Source: Apostichopus japonicus (Eukaryota > Echinodermata > Holothuroidea > Aspidochirotida > Stichopodidae). Taken from it: a stretch of 64,000 nucleotides of DNA. The notes under the pieces are model-generated. The model was not told where the DNA came from. It saw only the letters and a list, made by a program, of their open reading frames with translations, and did not search any database. A program made the translations under genes and the position numbers. How positions within the stretch are numbered: position 1 is the first letter of the stretch; the number at the start of each line of letters is the position of its first letter. The stretch spans positions 21,729,265 to 21,793,264 of the forward strand of contig NC_092573.1 in assembly GCF_037975245.1 (NCBI RefSeq), read 5' to 3'. Positions 24,501-40,894 of the stretch are shown piece after piece.

Positions 24501-25867
24501 AAAAAGGAAGAAACAAAAACATCAAACATTATATCTTACCTCTTGGGCCATCTTTCTGAAAGCACTCCCTCACCTGCTCGTAAACATTTCCTCCAAGTAA
24601 TGGAAGCAAGGAACCCAATAAAACACTGTCCCTCATTGGTCCAGATTGAGTCAGAGCTGGTGCTCGGTTGGGTGGAAGGAAATATTTCTCACCTGTGGAG
24701 TCCAGTTCCACAATATGAGATGTGACCATCGCTCCCAACCACTCACGGACGTATCTAATCGTTGAGAAAGAAGTTTAGAAATAATTGATAGAAACACAAC
24801 CAAGAGTGCTTTAGGCTAGAGGAGATCTGCAATTTGGACACAGGTTTACTTACTGTTTATTCTATCAATGGTCCTTATTTCGTTTGCTACTTGAATTTTC
24901 CTGCAAATTTCCACCAATTTTAGCAAACCTACCATGTGCTACACAAAATCAGGTTCAGTTGATCAACCTAAGACACCTTTCCTGAAGTTTTCACCAAATG
25001 GATGTTACAAAAACTAAGTACTGTACATAGAGACTTATAAATGATTACAATGGACTCTAAAAATTTGAATCTATCAGAATGAGAAGCATTTCATTATTAG
25101 AAAGAAAATTAATTTTCTTCTTCAACGTCCTCAGCATAGCCGTAGCAAGGTTCATCATTTCAAATTCTTGTCAATGTCCTTTTTTGCTGCAGTGAAATTT
25201 ATGCTTCAGACAGTAGACTGCCATCAATTATTAAAACAGCTGAGTTTTACAACCTTGAACATTTCTATTTGGTTCCATGCCTTTAAATATATTCTACTGA
25301 CAGATCAGACGAACAATGTTAAACTTATATTGACAAGAAAAATATTCCACACTTTTAATTCTTAATATCTTGTCCTTAACTTGAGATATGATTGATTGAA
25401 TGTCACCTATTTTGACTTGCAACAGCTTGCAGGAGGGTGTCTGTGATGTCATCATGCCAGACATTCTTCAAAAGCTTTACTTTGGCTGTTGTAATCTTCT
25501 TGTTAACTTACTGTTAAAAACCTGATATATTCGACAGCTTGCTTAGTTGTCTATTTTTTCCTTGAGTTAGAATGTCATCAAAATGAAACCAATGACATAT
25601 ATTTATTAGTATTTGGACAGACAAAGATGTAGAAACATTCAGATGGATTACACAAGTAAATACACTAATAAGAACTCACCTCTCTTTGAAATTTCCAGCA
25701 TCTGCAATCTCTTGGCTGGTTTTAGGTTCTTTCATATCAGCAAGTGCATCGAAGAGTCCAACTTCATGACCAAGAGAGATACCGAAACTGGTAAAGCCAT
25801 GAACCATTATTTTCCCAACTCTCGCTGCAAAATGCTCACTGGTCTCAGTTGATTCTTGGGAAGCCAT
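21533..25867 (-). CDS. Rv2258c-like SAM-dependent methyltransferase, gene C (4 exons)
   Basis: Exons are 25867-25680, 24754-24540, 23777-23658 and 22098-21533 (188, 215, 120, 566 nt), giving 362 residues. The start reads MASQESTETSEHF. Changes from A and B include GHEVGLFDALADM in exon 1, YTVIAKMTSRF in exon 3 and EICSVAPNAHGGGQDFYCKKK at the end. The SAM motif VVDIGCGEG and the LHDQAYPDK and PGGIYFALEP segments are unchanged. Introns are 925, 762 and 1559 bp, longer than in A and B because of inserted sequence in introns 1 and 3. All splice borders and the frame are intact, so it is probably functional. The acceptor substrate is unknown. Confidence 0.87.
22653..23391. mobile_element. Insertion in intron 3 of gene C with GATTCCTTG ends
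   Basis: A segment present only in unit C. It begins near GATTCCTTGCCAATTGAG and ends near CAGGCAAGGAATC, giving short inverted ends (GATTCCTTGCC / GGCAAGGAATC). The same GATTCCTTGCTA phrase occurs singly upstream of genes A, B and C (for example 6175). Internally it repeats phrases such as AAGCCCCGCCC...AATAAATATGCATAATATCA. Probably a non-autonomous element; family unassigned. Confidence 0.4.
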
Positions 25868-26069
25868 AATTACTGTAAATCACACGTGCCTGAGATGAAT
25901 GGAGTATCTTTTAAAAGTAAGTATGGCTAAAATTAATACCAGAAAGCCAACCGGCTTAGTGATTCCTTGCTAAATTTCACATGAGAACATTTAATGAAAC
26001 CTGCAAACAAAGTTCCTGACTAAGGTGGAGTCACATACCACATATGAAGTGCATCAAAAGTTGGAATTA

Positions 26070-26700
26070 TTCCAAAACCACCCTTAAGAAGCGGTTCTAT
26101 GGTCACAGATCCACACCATGAAGACTGAGACCCCAGTTGGAGAACACTTTAACCTTCCCAACCATACCATAAACGACATGTCCCTACAGGGGATTGAATC
26201 CTTAGGTAGCCGTCCTGACCTAGTACGAATCAGCAGAGAGAGGCTGTGGATGCAACGCCTTCGCACCATTCAACGTCATGGTCTCAGCACTAAAGAAGGA
26301 CATGACTAACTTTTCTTCTGTTCCCCCTCCTTCTCCCCTTGTTCCCCACCCCCCCCCTCTCCCCCCACTCATTCACTCCTCTTCTCATAGCTCTCTTCCA
26401 CTCTTTTTTATCCACACCTTTCTGTCTTTGTCCCTCTCCAGTTTATTCCCTCTCCCCTTCTTTTAATACCTCTCTCCACCCCTCCACTGTTTATCTCCTA
26501 CCTCTCCTCTTGCCCTGTTGGTTTCTTTCTTTCTTCTCTCCATCCCTTGTCTACTAATCCCCTTACATCTATCTCTTTGTGTTCACCATGCTCATTAATC
26601 TGTCTGTATTCTGTGCATGTTTTTGTCCCTTCTGTTAAGTGTTACTTGTCATTTAGCCTTTGAAGAAGATCCTGCTAGGATTACACGTAAAAAGTTGTTA
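26070..26700 (+). mobile_element. 3' fragment of a Penelope-like element (GIY-YIG endonuclease end)
   Basis: The frame ending at 26309 reads PVGEHFNLPNHTINDMSL, then RPDLVRISRERLWMQRL and HGLSTKEGHD before the stop. This is the form of the C-terminal part of Penelope-like ORFs, after the GIY-YIG domain. Just upstream, another frame reads RFYGHRST, so there is a frame break. The 3' end has the phrase CCTTTGAAGAAGATCCTGCTAGGAT that is common at PLE 3' ends. The pyrimidine-rich 26310-26570 stretch is its 3' UTR. Units A and B lack this block, so it inserted into unit C after duplication or was lost from the others. The RT domain is not present. Confidence 0.65.
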
Positions 26701-27939
26701 GACGTTGACCTATGCTGGTCACAAATGACCTTTAAACTGCACACAAATCACTAGGGTTCTTGGGTACTCAATAAGGGGGATCCACATACTAGGTATACAA
26801 TTTATCCTGGCTATACATTTTGAGTTAGTGTTTACAAGGTTTTCATGTTTTATTCTATGTTGACCTCTGACCTTCCTGACTTACCAAGGGGCCCAGAACG
26901 GAACATCCTTACACTGAATGAAGCAACCCCCCGCACATGCACCGCTGACAGAACATTTCTCTGTACTAACCATGGATCCCCCTCCACCTCTCTCTCTCAG
27001 CATGAACCACTTACTTTGTCAGTTGATAAGCCATTGCCCTAATTGAAAAGGCGTCATTATGAAAATTGCACACATTTTCATCAACAATTCATCACAGTAG
27101 ACTACGTAAAATATAGATGGGCATGTTGTCATAAATGTTGGCCTAACATCGAGCCAATAGTATGCCCTACTTATTATAAATCTGTTTATAGCTCCATGGT
27201 ATTACTTGGCTATAATCCGTGAGTACAATTTGCCTGAACTGTTATGCAATCAACTAAGGCCTAGCCTGTTAGGGAGAAACATAATATCTATGATATTTAC
27301 TGAGCTACAGTAAGGAAGAAGTAAATAATGTTGACTACATACAATCCCAATTCTGTGGCAAAAGTGTGGGATGGCTTAGTTCTAAAGGTAAATATAGGTA
27401 ATTACACAGAAATGGACGTACCTGGTAGTGGTTGTCGGACCTGGATACCTGTTCCACGGAACTTGATCATGTGTAGGTCTACTAAGTACTATTCAGACCC
27501 CAAATTAAACACTCTTCCATGAAAAAGTTTCTTGAGATTACGTGATCGACCTGCCTTGGTCGTAAAATGACCTCTTTTTACCGTTTAGTCTGGAACGCCT
27601 GTTGCATATTTTTTCTTGTATGAGGGTTTTTGTGTGAACGCTGTATGATTAACCAGGGAGTTGTTATGCTATTTAGAGGGATCAGGTATTTATAGGACCT
27701 TACCTAACCTTTGTTCTAGTCGATAAGGAGATTATGTAATTGGAAGTATCAAATAATTGTAAGGCAATAGTGGAGTAATGTTCTTAAGTACTTGAAAATG
27801 TGTATTTTTTGTGTATTTTGCCCTTTATTTTTGTAACAATATAGTTTATGTTTACTCATGCATGTACGCTTTCTGCGAGCTCGTGCTCGCTGGTGGAGAA
27901 GGCTTGTTGAGTTGGCCACGAGGTGTTACAAGGATAGTT

Positions 27940-28075
27940 CTTTGATTAAATATGTGTTACGCACGGTTCCAGTGTCGTATATAAGTACTTTGATCAAATA
28001 TATGTTACACATGGTTCATAATGTTGTACATAGTACTTTGATTAAATATGTGTTGCGCACGGTATAGTGTTGTAT
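27940..28075. repeat. Three-copy tandem repeat, ~58 bp unit
   Basis: Units around TTTGATTAAATATGTGTTACGC and TACTTTGATCAAATATATGTT recur three times. It lies at the right edge of unit C. The open frame through it is an artefact. Confidence 0.7.
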
Positions 28076-28268
28076 CCTTCCGAACTCTACATTTACCGTA
28101 ATCGGCCTCACTTTCAGAATTAACTACACTGTAGACATGAATATATTCCCACACAGTGTTAACACAATGAGCCTAATGAGTAATGGTTCTAAGAATATAT
28201 AGAGGCTATAGTTTGTTGAGCCTTAATTAGGTCGATTTACGACCGTGGCAGGTCGATTGCGTAATCAC

Positions 28269-30461
28269 AATAATACCTATTTCCAATTTTGAAAATCTGA
28301 TACGTTCATTAAAAATAGTCAGAACCTACAGAGAAATAAAGTTCTATCACAAAATATTGTGAAAAGAGATACTGAGTGGGATTTGACCTATTTTCCAAGC
28401 ACTTGTATGATCAGCCTTTGGCACAGCAATAACGGCATCTTGGTTGTTTTCATTACTATCTTTGTAATACAAAATGAATTAAAAAAAATCGAAGATCGTT
28501 CACTGAGAGAAAATGCAGTTCAAGAAAATGTTTTATACCTCAATATGACTTTGTGGTGTATATCGGGCTTTATAATTCACTGTGCGTGTCTAAAGGGGCT
28601 ACTGATGGCTCCATTTGAATATTAACCCCTCCCTGCAGCAGTCTGCAGTAGCTACCTCCTTAATTTTTCCCGAAATGTGAACAAAAACTTCACCAATAAA
28701 CATCAAATGAGTATTGTGCCCCTCCTTTCATTATTGGTGCCCCTCCATAAATTAATTGTTGGTGCTACTCAAACTCATTGTTGGTGCTACTCAAACTCGG
28801 ATTACCTGCTCCCCATGAGCTCAACAATTTCTGTATAGCGCCGTCTCCCCCTACATTTCTGTCTAATTAAAATTAGCATGGCTGGACGGCTGGACTTTGT
28901 GCCCTATGAATCTAGTTAAGGGCCTAAAGCAGCCGCTAAATACCCATGATTTGTAAATCATTCAACAAGTATATTTTCCCCAAAATTCGAGCTGATCTGG
29001 TGCATCAAGTGTGTCTATATTTGTGAAAAAGGAAAGATAATGAAAGAGGTTTCATCATAGATAATGAAGAAAAACGCAAATTTGAGGAAGTAAGCCTCGG
29101 AAAAGAATCACACAACCAGAAAGTATACGGTCTGTCGGTCTATATTGTCAATACTGGATAAACAGCTCCATCCAGATACCCAGTAGAAATGTACCCTCAC
29201 AAAGATAGTTTTACACCTTCAAGGACAGTTACCCACTTATTCCTACAAGAAAAATCACTTGTAAACAGTCACTTCTTGGCTAACAATATACTGCACGGAA
29301 ATCGGACGTCTCGCTTCAGTGATCGGTGAGTGGCAAGCGCAAGAACAAAGAGCAATTACCTCACAAGCTCCGCATGTGAGCATCTAGATGTATCACATGG
29401 CGTAACTATCAATTTTAACCAGTAACAAGAATATTTACGGGGAAAACATTTAATATAAGGTAGGAAACAATCATTTAGATATAAATGAAAGTTAAATTTA
29501 TAGAAATACTAAGATCCTCAACCCATTAAGAGAAAATATACAGGTACTAAATTGTATGATGCCAACTAATATCATCGTGAACAACTGACAGGGAACAAAT
29601 CATGCCTACCCTGGATAACCTTGGGTGAGATCTGTTTAAGTTAAAGCGACACAGGGAACCAAAACAAGGACATACTCTAGAAATTCCACTTTACTACAAC
29701 AACATCACTGTAATATTTCTTGCTAATACTTTAATTACAGTGAGTAGGGCCCTTCGTCAAGCCCTCGACGGTTTATTGCTCTACTCCCTTCACATCATGT
29801 TTCTTTTATCACTTTTATCATACCTGCTGGTTATTGTAAATATTAAATGAATGATGTGAGAAGCAAATAAATGAATTGAAATATTTTGACGATATAAGAT
29901 CAGGATTTCTTCGAGATCTCGTTACTATAACGTATAGCCCAGCCAGTTGCGCGAGTCATTGTTTTGGGTGTATCAAGATGGCACTTCCTCCCAACCCCCC
30001 CCCCCTCCAATGTTTGTGTAAAAGAGATAAACAATGACCCTTTGCATTATACAAAGTGTCCACTTGTTTGGAATAAATTTAAAATTTAAATAAATTTTTG
30101 TAATGAAAAGTTCCCTTTAGTATATAAAAATTGCCCATTTGTTGCGAATGTATATAAAGTAAATTGTAATTATCAAATGCCTCATTGTCGAAAATGAACA
30201 AAAGTGCCAATACTGGAATTTGTGGCACAGAATGCTCTGAACATCCATTTTATAGGCAACAGTTGAGTTAACTTTGTGGTTCGCGGTCTTTCAGATCAAT
30301 GACACACGTCCCATGGCACATAGAAATTAACCTCCCTCCCTCCCCGCCCCCCCCCCCCCGCCCCACCTCCTTCCTCCCTCCAAGATTGAACCCTCTCCCA
30401 CCGCCCCTGAAACTCCCTGAATATTGATACCGATAACGAAAAGGAGTTAAGTTGCGTACTT
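28269..30461. other. Spacer between unit C and gene D
   Basis: Not homologous to the duplicated units. A frame at 28359-28625 begins with an alternative start and shows no recognisable domain. Two pyrimidine/C-rich tracts lie at about 29990-30010 and 30328-30412. Nothing else was recognised. Confidence 0.5.
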
Positions 30462-34776
<4,315 letters not shown>

Positions 34777-34799
34777 CACAAATGATCACGAGTACCTTG

Positions 34800-35513
34800 G
34801 AAATAAAATCAAATTGAGTATATGGTTTGAACTAATAATCAGCATATACCATACCATACCAATTATCATAGTTAGCATTGTTAGGGAAGTAGTCCTATAG
34901 CATGGACTCACTGAAGAGACTTTTTTTGGCATATTATCAGTCATCATGATTCTCTATTTGAAGCTTGGATGTTGAAGAGGATGAAAGAAACTACTGATGG
35001 TGTAAAAATCAAGAGAAAATGTGATTTAGGTGTCGTGGGGGAAAACAAGAACTTTCCGCAACATCAGGTGGCACATGGGTTGGAGGAATACTATGGTAAA
35101 CGTTCGCCTCGCCTAGCTCAATACTGTCCACATCGTTATCATGTGTACATTTGTAGTTGCCATGGTAGTCAGCATATATAACAGGGAGCAACAATGCACG
35201 AAATGCGTAAACTTAAATCCACATAGCATATTTCAATGTGAGTTGACACGTATCAGCATGAATGGGTGTCCGTGTGGGTGTGTTTGTCTGACCTATGACA
35301 CGTAGATCAGTGGGGTAGGGGGTATTTCACCTTCTTAAGGCTATTTTAGGTGTACCGTATCCTGATATTTGAATACTCACCGAAATGATGCAGGGATTGT
35401 GAGGTATATATGGAACTCAAAAAATCAACTTATTTTTATATTGATAACTTAAAGCATCGAGCTGAATGATAAAGTAATGCCGTGGAGTAAACATTCATAT
35501 AGAAATATGGCAG
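34800..35513. other. Spacer upstream of gene D
   Basis: The candidate promoter side of gene D. There is no clear TATA box; AT-rich sequence and a short CATACCATACCA repeat near 34850 are present. No gene seen. Confidence 0.5.
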
Positions 35514-35521
35514 GAGGGCAG

Positions 35522-35921
35522 CAGTGGCGGAGCGTCCATACAGTCAGAGGGGCGGATCCCCCCCCCCCCACCTGACGGACTCAAATGGACTGCTGGCGCC
35601 CTTTTCAGCTTTTTACCACTTTTTACTTATTCGCATTTATTGACTTTTATATTTCGCTCTCAAATACCTATTGACATTTGTCACATTTTGTTTGTGTAAT
35701 TTTCTGACAAAATGGCGATGACACCTATTTATTCTCTGTTTATCTGCAAATTAGCAAGGCCCGGATAGGGTCATTTCTGGTGATCTATGGAGTATCTTTA
35801 CTCAAAAAATTTCTGTTCGCTCCGCGCCAACCTGTGGTGGCGCTCCGCTTAGATAGTATCGAAAGCGCCCCTACAGACCATTCTCGCCCCCTGACCCATA
35901 CCCCTATAAGCTCCGCCACTG
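35522..35921. mobile_element. hAT-type MITE, CAGTGGCGGAGC ends (400 bp)
   Basis: The ends CAGTGGCGGAGCG and AGCTCCGCCACTG are inverted repeats. They are flanked by GAGGGCAG (35514-35521) and GAGAGCAG (35922-35929), an 8-bp target-site duplication with one mismatch. There is an internal C-run, no transposase, and a sub-terminal segment CGCTCCGCTTAGATAGTATC that recurs, inverted, in the element at 55847-56523. Confidence 0.75.
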
Positions 35922-35929
35922 GAGAGCAG

Positions 35930-37410
35930 TATAACAACGCATCCCCCTTTACCAATGTTATACGCTGGAGGAAGTTCTCCAATTTTTCACCCGCCCCTCG
36001 TTCCTACGCATATTGTCTGTAGAATAAATCGTTCGCAAAGTACGGCCGCCTTGGAACCGTACATCACCATTATTATCTAAATACATGGGAGTGGCGGTAT
36101 TTCACCAGACATAAAAATTGTGTTGGAATGCAAAAGGTAAAACCTGGTCCTCAAGACGGTTTCAGATAACATTTAGGGTCACTACTGACGATCTTTATAA
36201 GTATGTGTAGGATCACAGCCAACTTGAACTATTCAGTACTATAAACATTATTAACTGAGACTTCGTGTAAAAGTACCCCAATCTGACATTATTGTAGAAG
36301 GGCAACTCTGCAAACACCTGTTTAGGAAATTCACAATGCCATCTATTCTTGACATGTACGGAAAAATTTCTTTTTTTTATTATTTTGTTATACATGTCGG
36401 GATTAAACTGTGTAGTTTGGTCCTCGATCCTTTGCTTAGTTTCTTTAACAAGCAGGGATATATATTTCAGTTTTGGTCATTCTTGGACCAAGCTGCATGG
36501 ACCTGTTTCTGTTCCCGTGATTTGATTTATGCGAAGCTTTATCAGTAACAACCTTTCAAATTTATTAGGCTAGGAGTTGTTCACAGTTGAGAGGTCAATT
36601 CTTAAAATGAATTTTATAGAGCCTCAATAAAGCATTGACGTTTATGTCGCTATAGTGTTTACCGTCGATTTCAGATTGATGGTTGATTGTAAAACATCAT
36701 TACAAAATTCGTGTACTATCGTAGTACCAGAGGTTTGGCACCGTTTATTTGAGCTCTTGTATTTTTGTGATATATATATATATAAAGTGGCAGTGGCGGA
36801 CTGGCCACACGGGCATTTGGGCAATGCCCGGTGGGCCCGTGGGTTGGGGAGCCTGGTAACTTGATTACAGCCCATTTTCACAGTAGTTAATAGAATACAG
36901 ACGGGGTGTGTAGAAATATATTTTTAACTGTGGGAATCAGCTCATGAAATCACCATGTTAGTTAGTCTGTTAGTTCGTAACAAAGAACGTGCTACTTGCA
37001 ACCCGTCCGTGCTAATATTTTTACGACAAGACATACAAGTACGGTGACCAATGCATTCTGACATATACATAGCAATGGCAGAGAATACAGATTTTATTAA
37101 TCTGCACCTCTTCCTCCAGAAAACGAAGTAAAAAGGGTAAAATCTTATTAGATTAGTTTGATATCACTCAGTATCTAAGTCCTGAGAGATTATGTATGAA
37201 TAGAAATTACCCAAATTCAGTTTGGTGTTTGGTTATCAAATAGGACGGATATATGTTAGTCGACGACTTTGAGTTATTGTCCCCGTTTTACCGATTTCAC
37301 GAAATAGATCCCCACACTAATTGAATAGGGTGACAAAAGTGCCACGGTGTGAAAGTATAGGGGGCTACCCTATAGAAAATCATGATTTCCTAGTATAGAG
37401 TGTGACACGA
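35930..37410. other. Gene-poor stretch with a solo hAT-type end
   Basis: At about 36792 a left end CAGTGGCGGACTGGCC with an internal palindrome (GGGCATTTGGGCAATGCCC) is seen, but no matching right end. Otherwise AT-rich sequence with no recognisable gene. Confidence 0.5.
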
Positions 37411-37424
37411 AGAGACTCAAGTGA

Positions 37425-37575
37425 GGGACATGAAGGGAGGGACATGGAGAGGGACATGGAGAGAGGGACATCAAGAGAGGGACACGGAGGGAGAGACGTG
37501 GAGGGAGGGACGCGGAGAGAGGGATGTGGAGACTGGAGAGGAATGTGTAGAGAGGGACGTGTATAGAGAGGGACG
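37425..37575. repeat. GAGAGGGACGTG minisatellite
   Basis: About a dozen degenerate units of 12-16 bp around GAGAGGGACATGGA, with the purines all on the + strand. A second short repeat of TTGTTGTCTAAACT units follows at 37665-37805. Confidence 0.8.
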
Positions 37576-37929
37576 TCACGTCATTCTATGCTGATCTTAC
37601 ACTTCTTCACCCAAGGAACTTAGGTCAAGTGTCATCGGGTATGGAACGCGAAAAGGTCAAACTTATTTCGTTGTCTAAACTAAGATTGTTGTTGTCTAAA
37701 CTAAAGTTGTTGCTGCTGTTTTACCACGTTGTTGCTCAAGCTCACGTTGATGTCTTAACTTCCGTTGTCTGAACATACGTCGTTGTCTAAACTTACGTTG
37801 TTGCCATCGGCGCTCTTCAAAATTGCTCAACCGCGTAATGTAAACCAGAATGCAAAATGCATTGAGGTTTCGATGACTTCAGTGCACTAGATTTCTGCTT
37901 GTTAGTATAAGCAGAACTAGTTGCTAGAA

Positions 37930-38230
37930 TAGAAATGGTCCGAACCACCATTTTGATACAATAACACTATGGCATGATAAACACATGTCAGTCTACTGTA
38001 CGTGTCTATACACACCTCCATCAAAAACAATAGGGTCTTGGAGGTCCAAGTCCATTTGGGGTCACTAGAGGTCAAATTGTGAAAAACTTGTAAACACGAT
38101 AACTCAAAAAGGGAAGGTTGGACGAATCTCATATTAAGTATGTAATTGTGACACGTTCAGTAAAAGATTTTATTGAGGTCAAAGGTCATTCGGAATCACC
38201 AGACGACACATAGTGGAAACCTTGTTTTAT
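37930..38230. repeat. Diverged copy of the TGACCT-type upstream repeat
   Basis: Phrases such as CTCCATCAAAAACAATAGGG, GGTCACTAGAGGTCAAA and GAGGTCAAAGGTCATTC match the inverted form of the repeats upstream of genes A-C. This shows that the family is interspersed and not confined to the tandem units. Confidence 0.5.
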
Positions 38231-38344
38231 AAGCTACCGTATCTACCACCGCCAGCCTATCAGATAACATGTGCGTTACGCCTCATAGGAGGCTGAACGG
38301 TAAACAACTTTTAAAATGTTATAGGCTATGCATATACGCTCTGA

Positions 38345-38705
38345 TAGTCTGAAATCAAGTGTAACGAGTTTCTAGACAAATTACCAGCATAAAAATACTT
38401 CACTTTTAAACTGATTTCATGGAGCCCCTTCAACAATGTGTAGAGATACGCTGTGAATGTAGGAAATCAAGTACAACGAGTATCTAGACTAAATGCCGGC
38501 ATAAAAATACTGCACTTTTAAACCTGTTTATTTGAGCCTCTTCAAAGATGTGTAGAGATACGCTGTGAATGTCGGAAATCAAGTGAAACGAGTGTCGAGA
38601 CAAAATGCTAGCATAAAATACTGCACTTACAACTTATTTATTTAAACCATGATGTATGGATACGTTGTGAATGTCGGCAATCAAGTAAAACGAGTGACAG
38701 TAATA
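38345..38705. repeat. ~115-bp tandem repeat, about 3.3 units
   Basis: Units contain GGAAATCAAGT, ACGAGT, AGACAAA, AGCATAAAAATACT and GTGTAGAGATACGCTGTGAAT in the same order three times, with growing divergence to the right. Confidence 0.8.
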
Positions 38706-39112
38706 TAGACAAAAAATTTCGTCCCGATCGAACACCGATTGCGTTTATTATATGACCTATACTTAAGTTACTAGTGTAGTTGTATGTATGCGATCGTATC
38801 ACTGCCTGTTCTTTGTGAATGCTCTACACAATATATATATATGGCAGATGCCATCCAGTGCCCTGGCTTCGCTGTTTTACAGGGGCGGCCGCCCGACCTT
38901 CATTTCGCCTACCCTGCCACTCTTTCCTCCTCGCCAACTCTACTATACAGTACAGGTACTATAGTACCTCCATGCTTTGACCTTGCAGCGATTTCACCAG
39001 CAACCCCAACTCTTCAAGCATCCCCGTACCTGCAGTGTGCATATTTCGCTAAATCCCACGCAATTGTATTAGGCCTGTTCGAACTTCAGAGTTTCAACGC
39101 ACATGCGTAAAA

Positions 39113-39215
<103 letters not shown>

Positions 39216-39384
39216 ACCAATTAGTTAGGGAGAGTGCACATGAGACTAACTTCTACTTTTTTATAGCTATATCGAATGATCACATTCTGAATAATTCGTT
39301 GAGGGACAGGTTCAAATGATCGGTTAAGGTCTCTCATAAATAAGTTTACATCTTTTCTCTACGTGCAGTTATTTATAAATTTAT

Positions 39385-40894
39385 AAATTCTTGGTCCACT
39401 TCTGTTCTTAATTTATATTAATGATATGGATCTCACTTTGGAATATTGTTCAGCGGATATGTATGCTGACGACACAACATTTTATGCCAGTGATACATCT
39501 ACCATTGACTTGAATAACAAATTGCAAAGAGACATGGAAAAAGTTAGTGCCTGGTGTGACCGAAATAAAATGGCAATCAACACCACTAAAACGAAGGTAT
39601 TATTGATGGGATCTGGTCAGAGACTGGCTTCATTACCTGACAATGCAAATACTCTTTCTGTGACACTCGGGGGCAAAATTCTCAAGACTGTCAAATATGA
39701 AGAACTATTAGGTGTAACAATTGATAACAATTTATCCTGGCATATTCAGGTTGACAACGTTTGTAAAACAGTCTCAAATCGCCTCGCCTTACTGAGACGC
39801 ATACAACCATATATTGATTTGAATACGAAAATTATCTTCTATAATGGGTATGTACGACCCATTCTAGATTATTGTAGTATAGTCTGGGGTACGTGTGGAG
39901 CAAATGATTTACAAAAGTTGTTACATATGCAAAAAGCAGCAGCGCGTATTATTACGAACTCGGGAAGATATGAAAGCTCGACAGAATTATTTAAAATGCT
40001 AAAGTGGCACCCTGTCGATACGCAAATACGTATACGACGATTGATCAGTACAAGACCATGAATGGCCTCTCCCCAAATTATCTAACCCAGTTATTCAACT
40101 TTACACACGAAATTCATAATCACAATTTGAGATCCACGACCCAAAGTAACTTATACCTGAAAGAGGGTAAAACGGAATATCACAAGCGTAGATTTTCCTT
40201 CATAGCTGCCAAAGAATGGAATAGTTTGCCAGCTGAATGCAAGCATGCCAAATCTTTACCTATTTTTAAACGTTTAGTCAATGATTTTTTCAAGTCTTAA
40301 TCATCTCATTACGCTTTTATGTTCTATACCCATTTTTACAGTTTTGTGATTTACTGTTGTATACAAGGGCGTAGGAACCGGGGGGGGGGGGGCTGGGGGG
40401 GGGCGCCAGCCCCCCCCCCCCCAGTGAAAAATATGGGGGGCGGAAGTATCATTCCGCCCCCCGCTCCGCGAGTCAGAAAACCCCTTTTTCATTTCCAAAT
40501 GAGAAAAAAATCTCATTTGGAGCACCAAATTGCATCTATAAGGCCAGGTGAAAATGCAAAATTATTTACAAAATGGATTGGGTGTTGAAGTGTGCTATAT
40601 TGCACCAAATTGCATCTGAGGCCACCTGGAAATGCAAAAAAATTCCAAAGGGGAGGGGGACACCCCCTCCCCTTAGACCCCTCCCCCAGGCCGGCCATCA
40701 GTCTTCAGCCCCCCCACTCAAAAGTACCTTCCTACGCCACTGGTTGTATATATGTATGTTTAATAGTCTTACTCTCTGTTTATTGTTTCATAATATTATT
40801 CTTTTTATAATGACTGTATTTTAGGGCCTCGGGGAAGATTAGCTTCGGCTAACCAAGTCACCCTTTTAAAGGTTAATAAATAATAATAAATAAA
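39385..40894 (+). pseudogene. 5'-truncated non-LTR retrotransposon (LINE) with frameshifted RT
   Basis: The frame reads LGPLLFLIYINDMDL and then MYADDTTFYASD (YADD catalytic motif of reverse transcriptase), with the thumb region to about 40061. The reading then moves to another frame at 40004-40300 (YKTMNGLSPNYL ... RRFSFIAAKEWNSLP ... FKRLVNDFF), so one frameshift near 40040 breaks it. The endonuclease and N-terminal RT parts are missing. The 3' UTR ends with GGCCTCGGGGAAGATTAGCT and a TAATAAATAATAATAAATAA tail. The style is that of CR1/L2/Jockey-group LINEs. A MITE sits in its 3' UTR (40364-40742). It is dead, since it lacks the 5' half. Confidence 0.8.
40364..40742. mobile_element. hAT-type MITE, CAAGGGCGTAGGAA family, in the LINE 3' UTR
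   Basis: 379 bp, with inverted ends CAAGGGCGTAGGAA and TTCCTACGCCACTG. The target-site duplication GTTGTATA is perfect (40356-40363 and 40743-40750). It has a poly-G/poly-C hairpin near the left end. Its sister copy is at 45992-46349. Non-coding; mobilised by a hAT transposase elsewhere. Confidence 0.9.

Larger units (their letters stand above)
20612..28268. repeat. Segmental duplication unit C
   Basis: The third unit. Homology starts at the CAAACAATAACCGTTGACCT phrase and is last seen at about 28268 (GATTGCGTAATCACAA). The 105-bp palindromic array and the CCAAT hairpin are absent. The 143-bp minisatellite is missing: after CAAACTTGGGTA (20930-20942) the sequence is unrelated until about 21500. 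Insertions specific to C lie at about 22620-23390, 24945-25608 and 26070-26690. Confidence 0.8.

Noticed and set aside
28359-28625. 88-codon hydrophobic frame
   Set aside because: Non-ATG start and no homologue in the other duplication units; no recognisable family.
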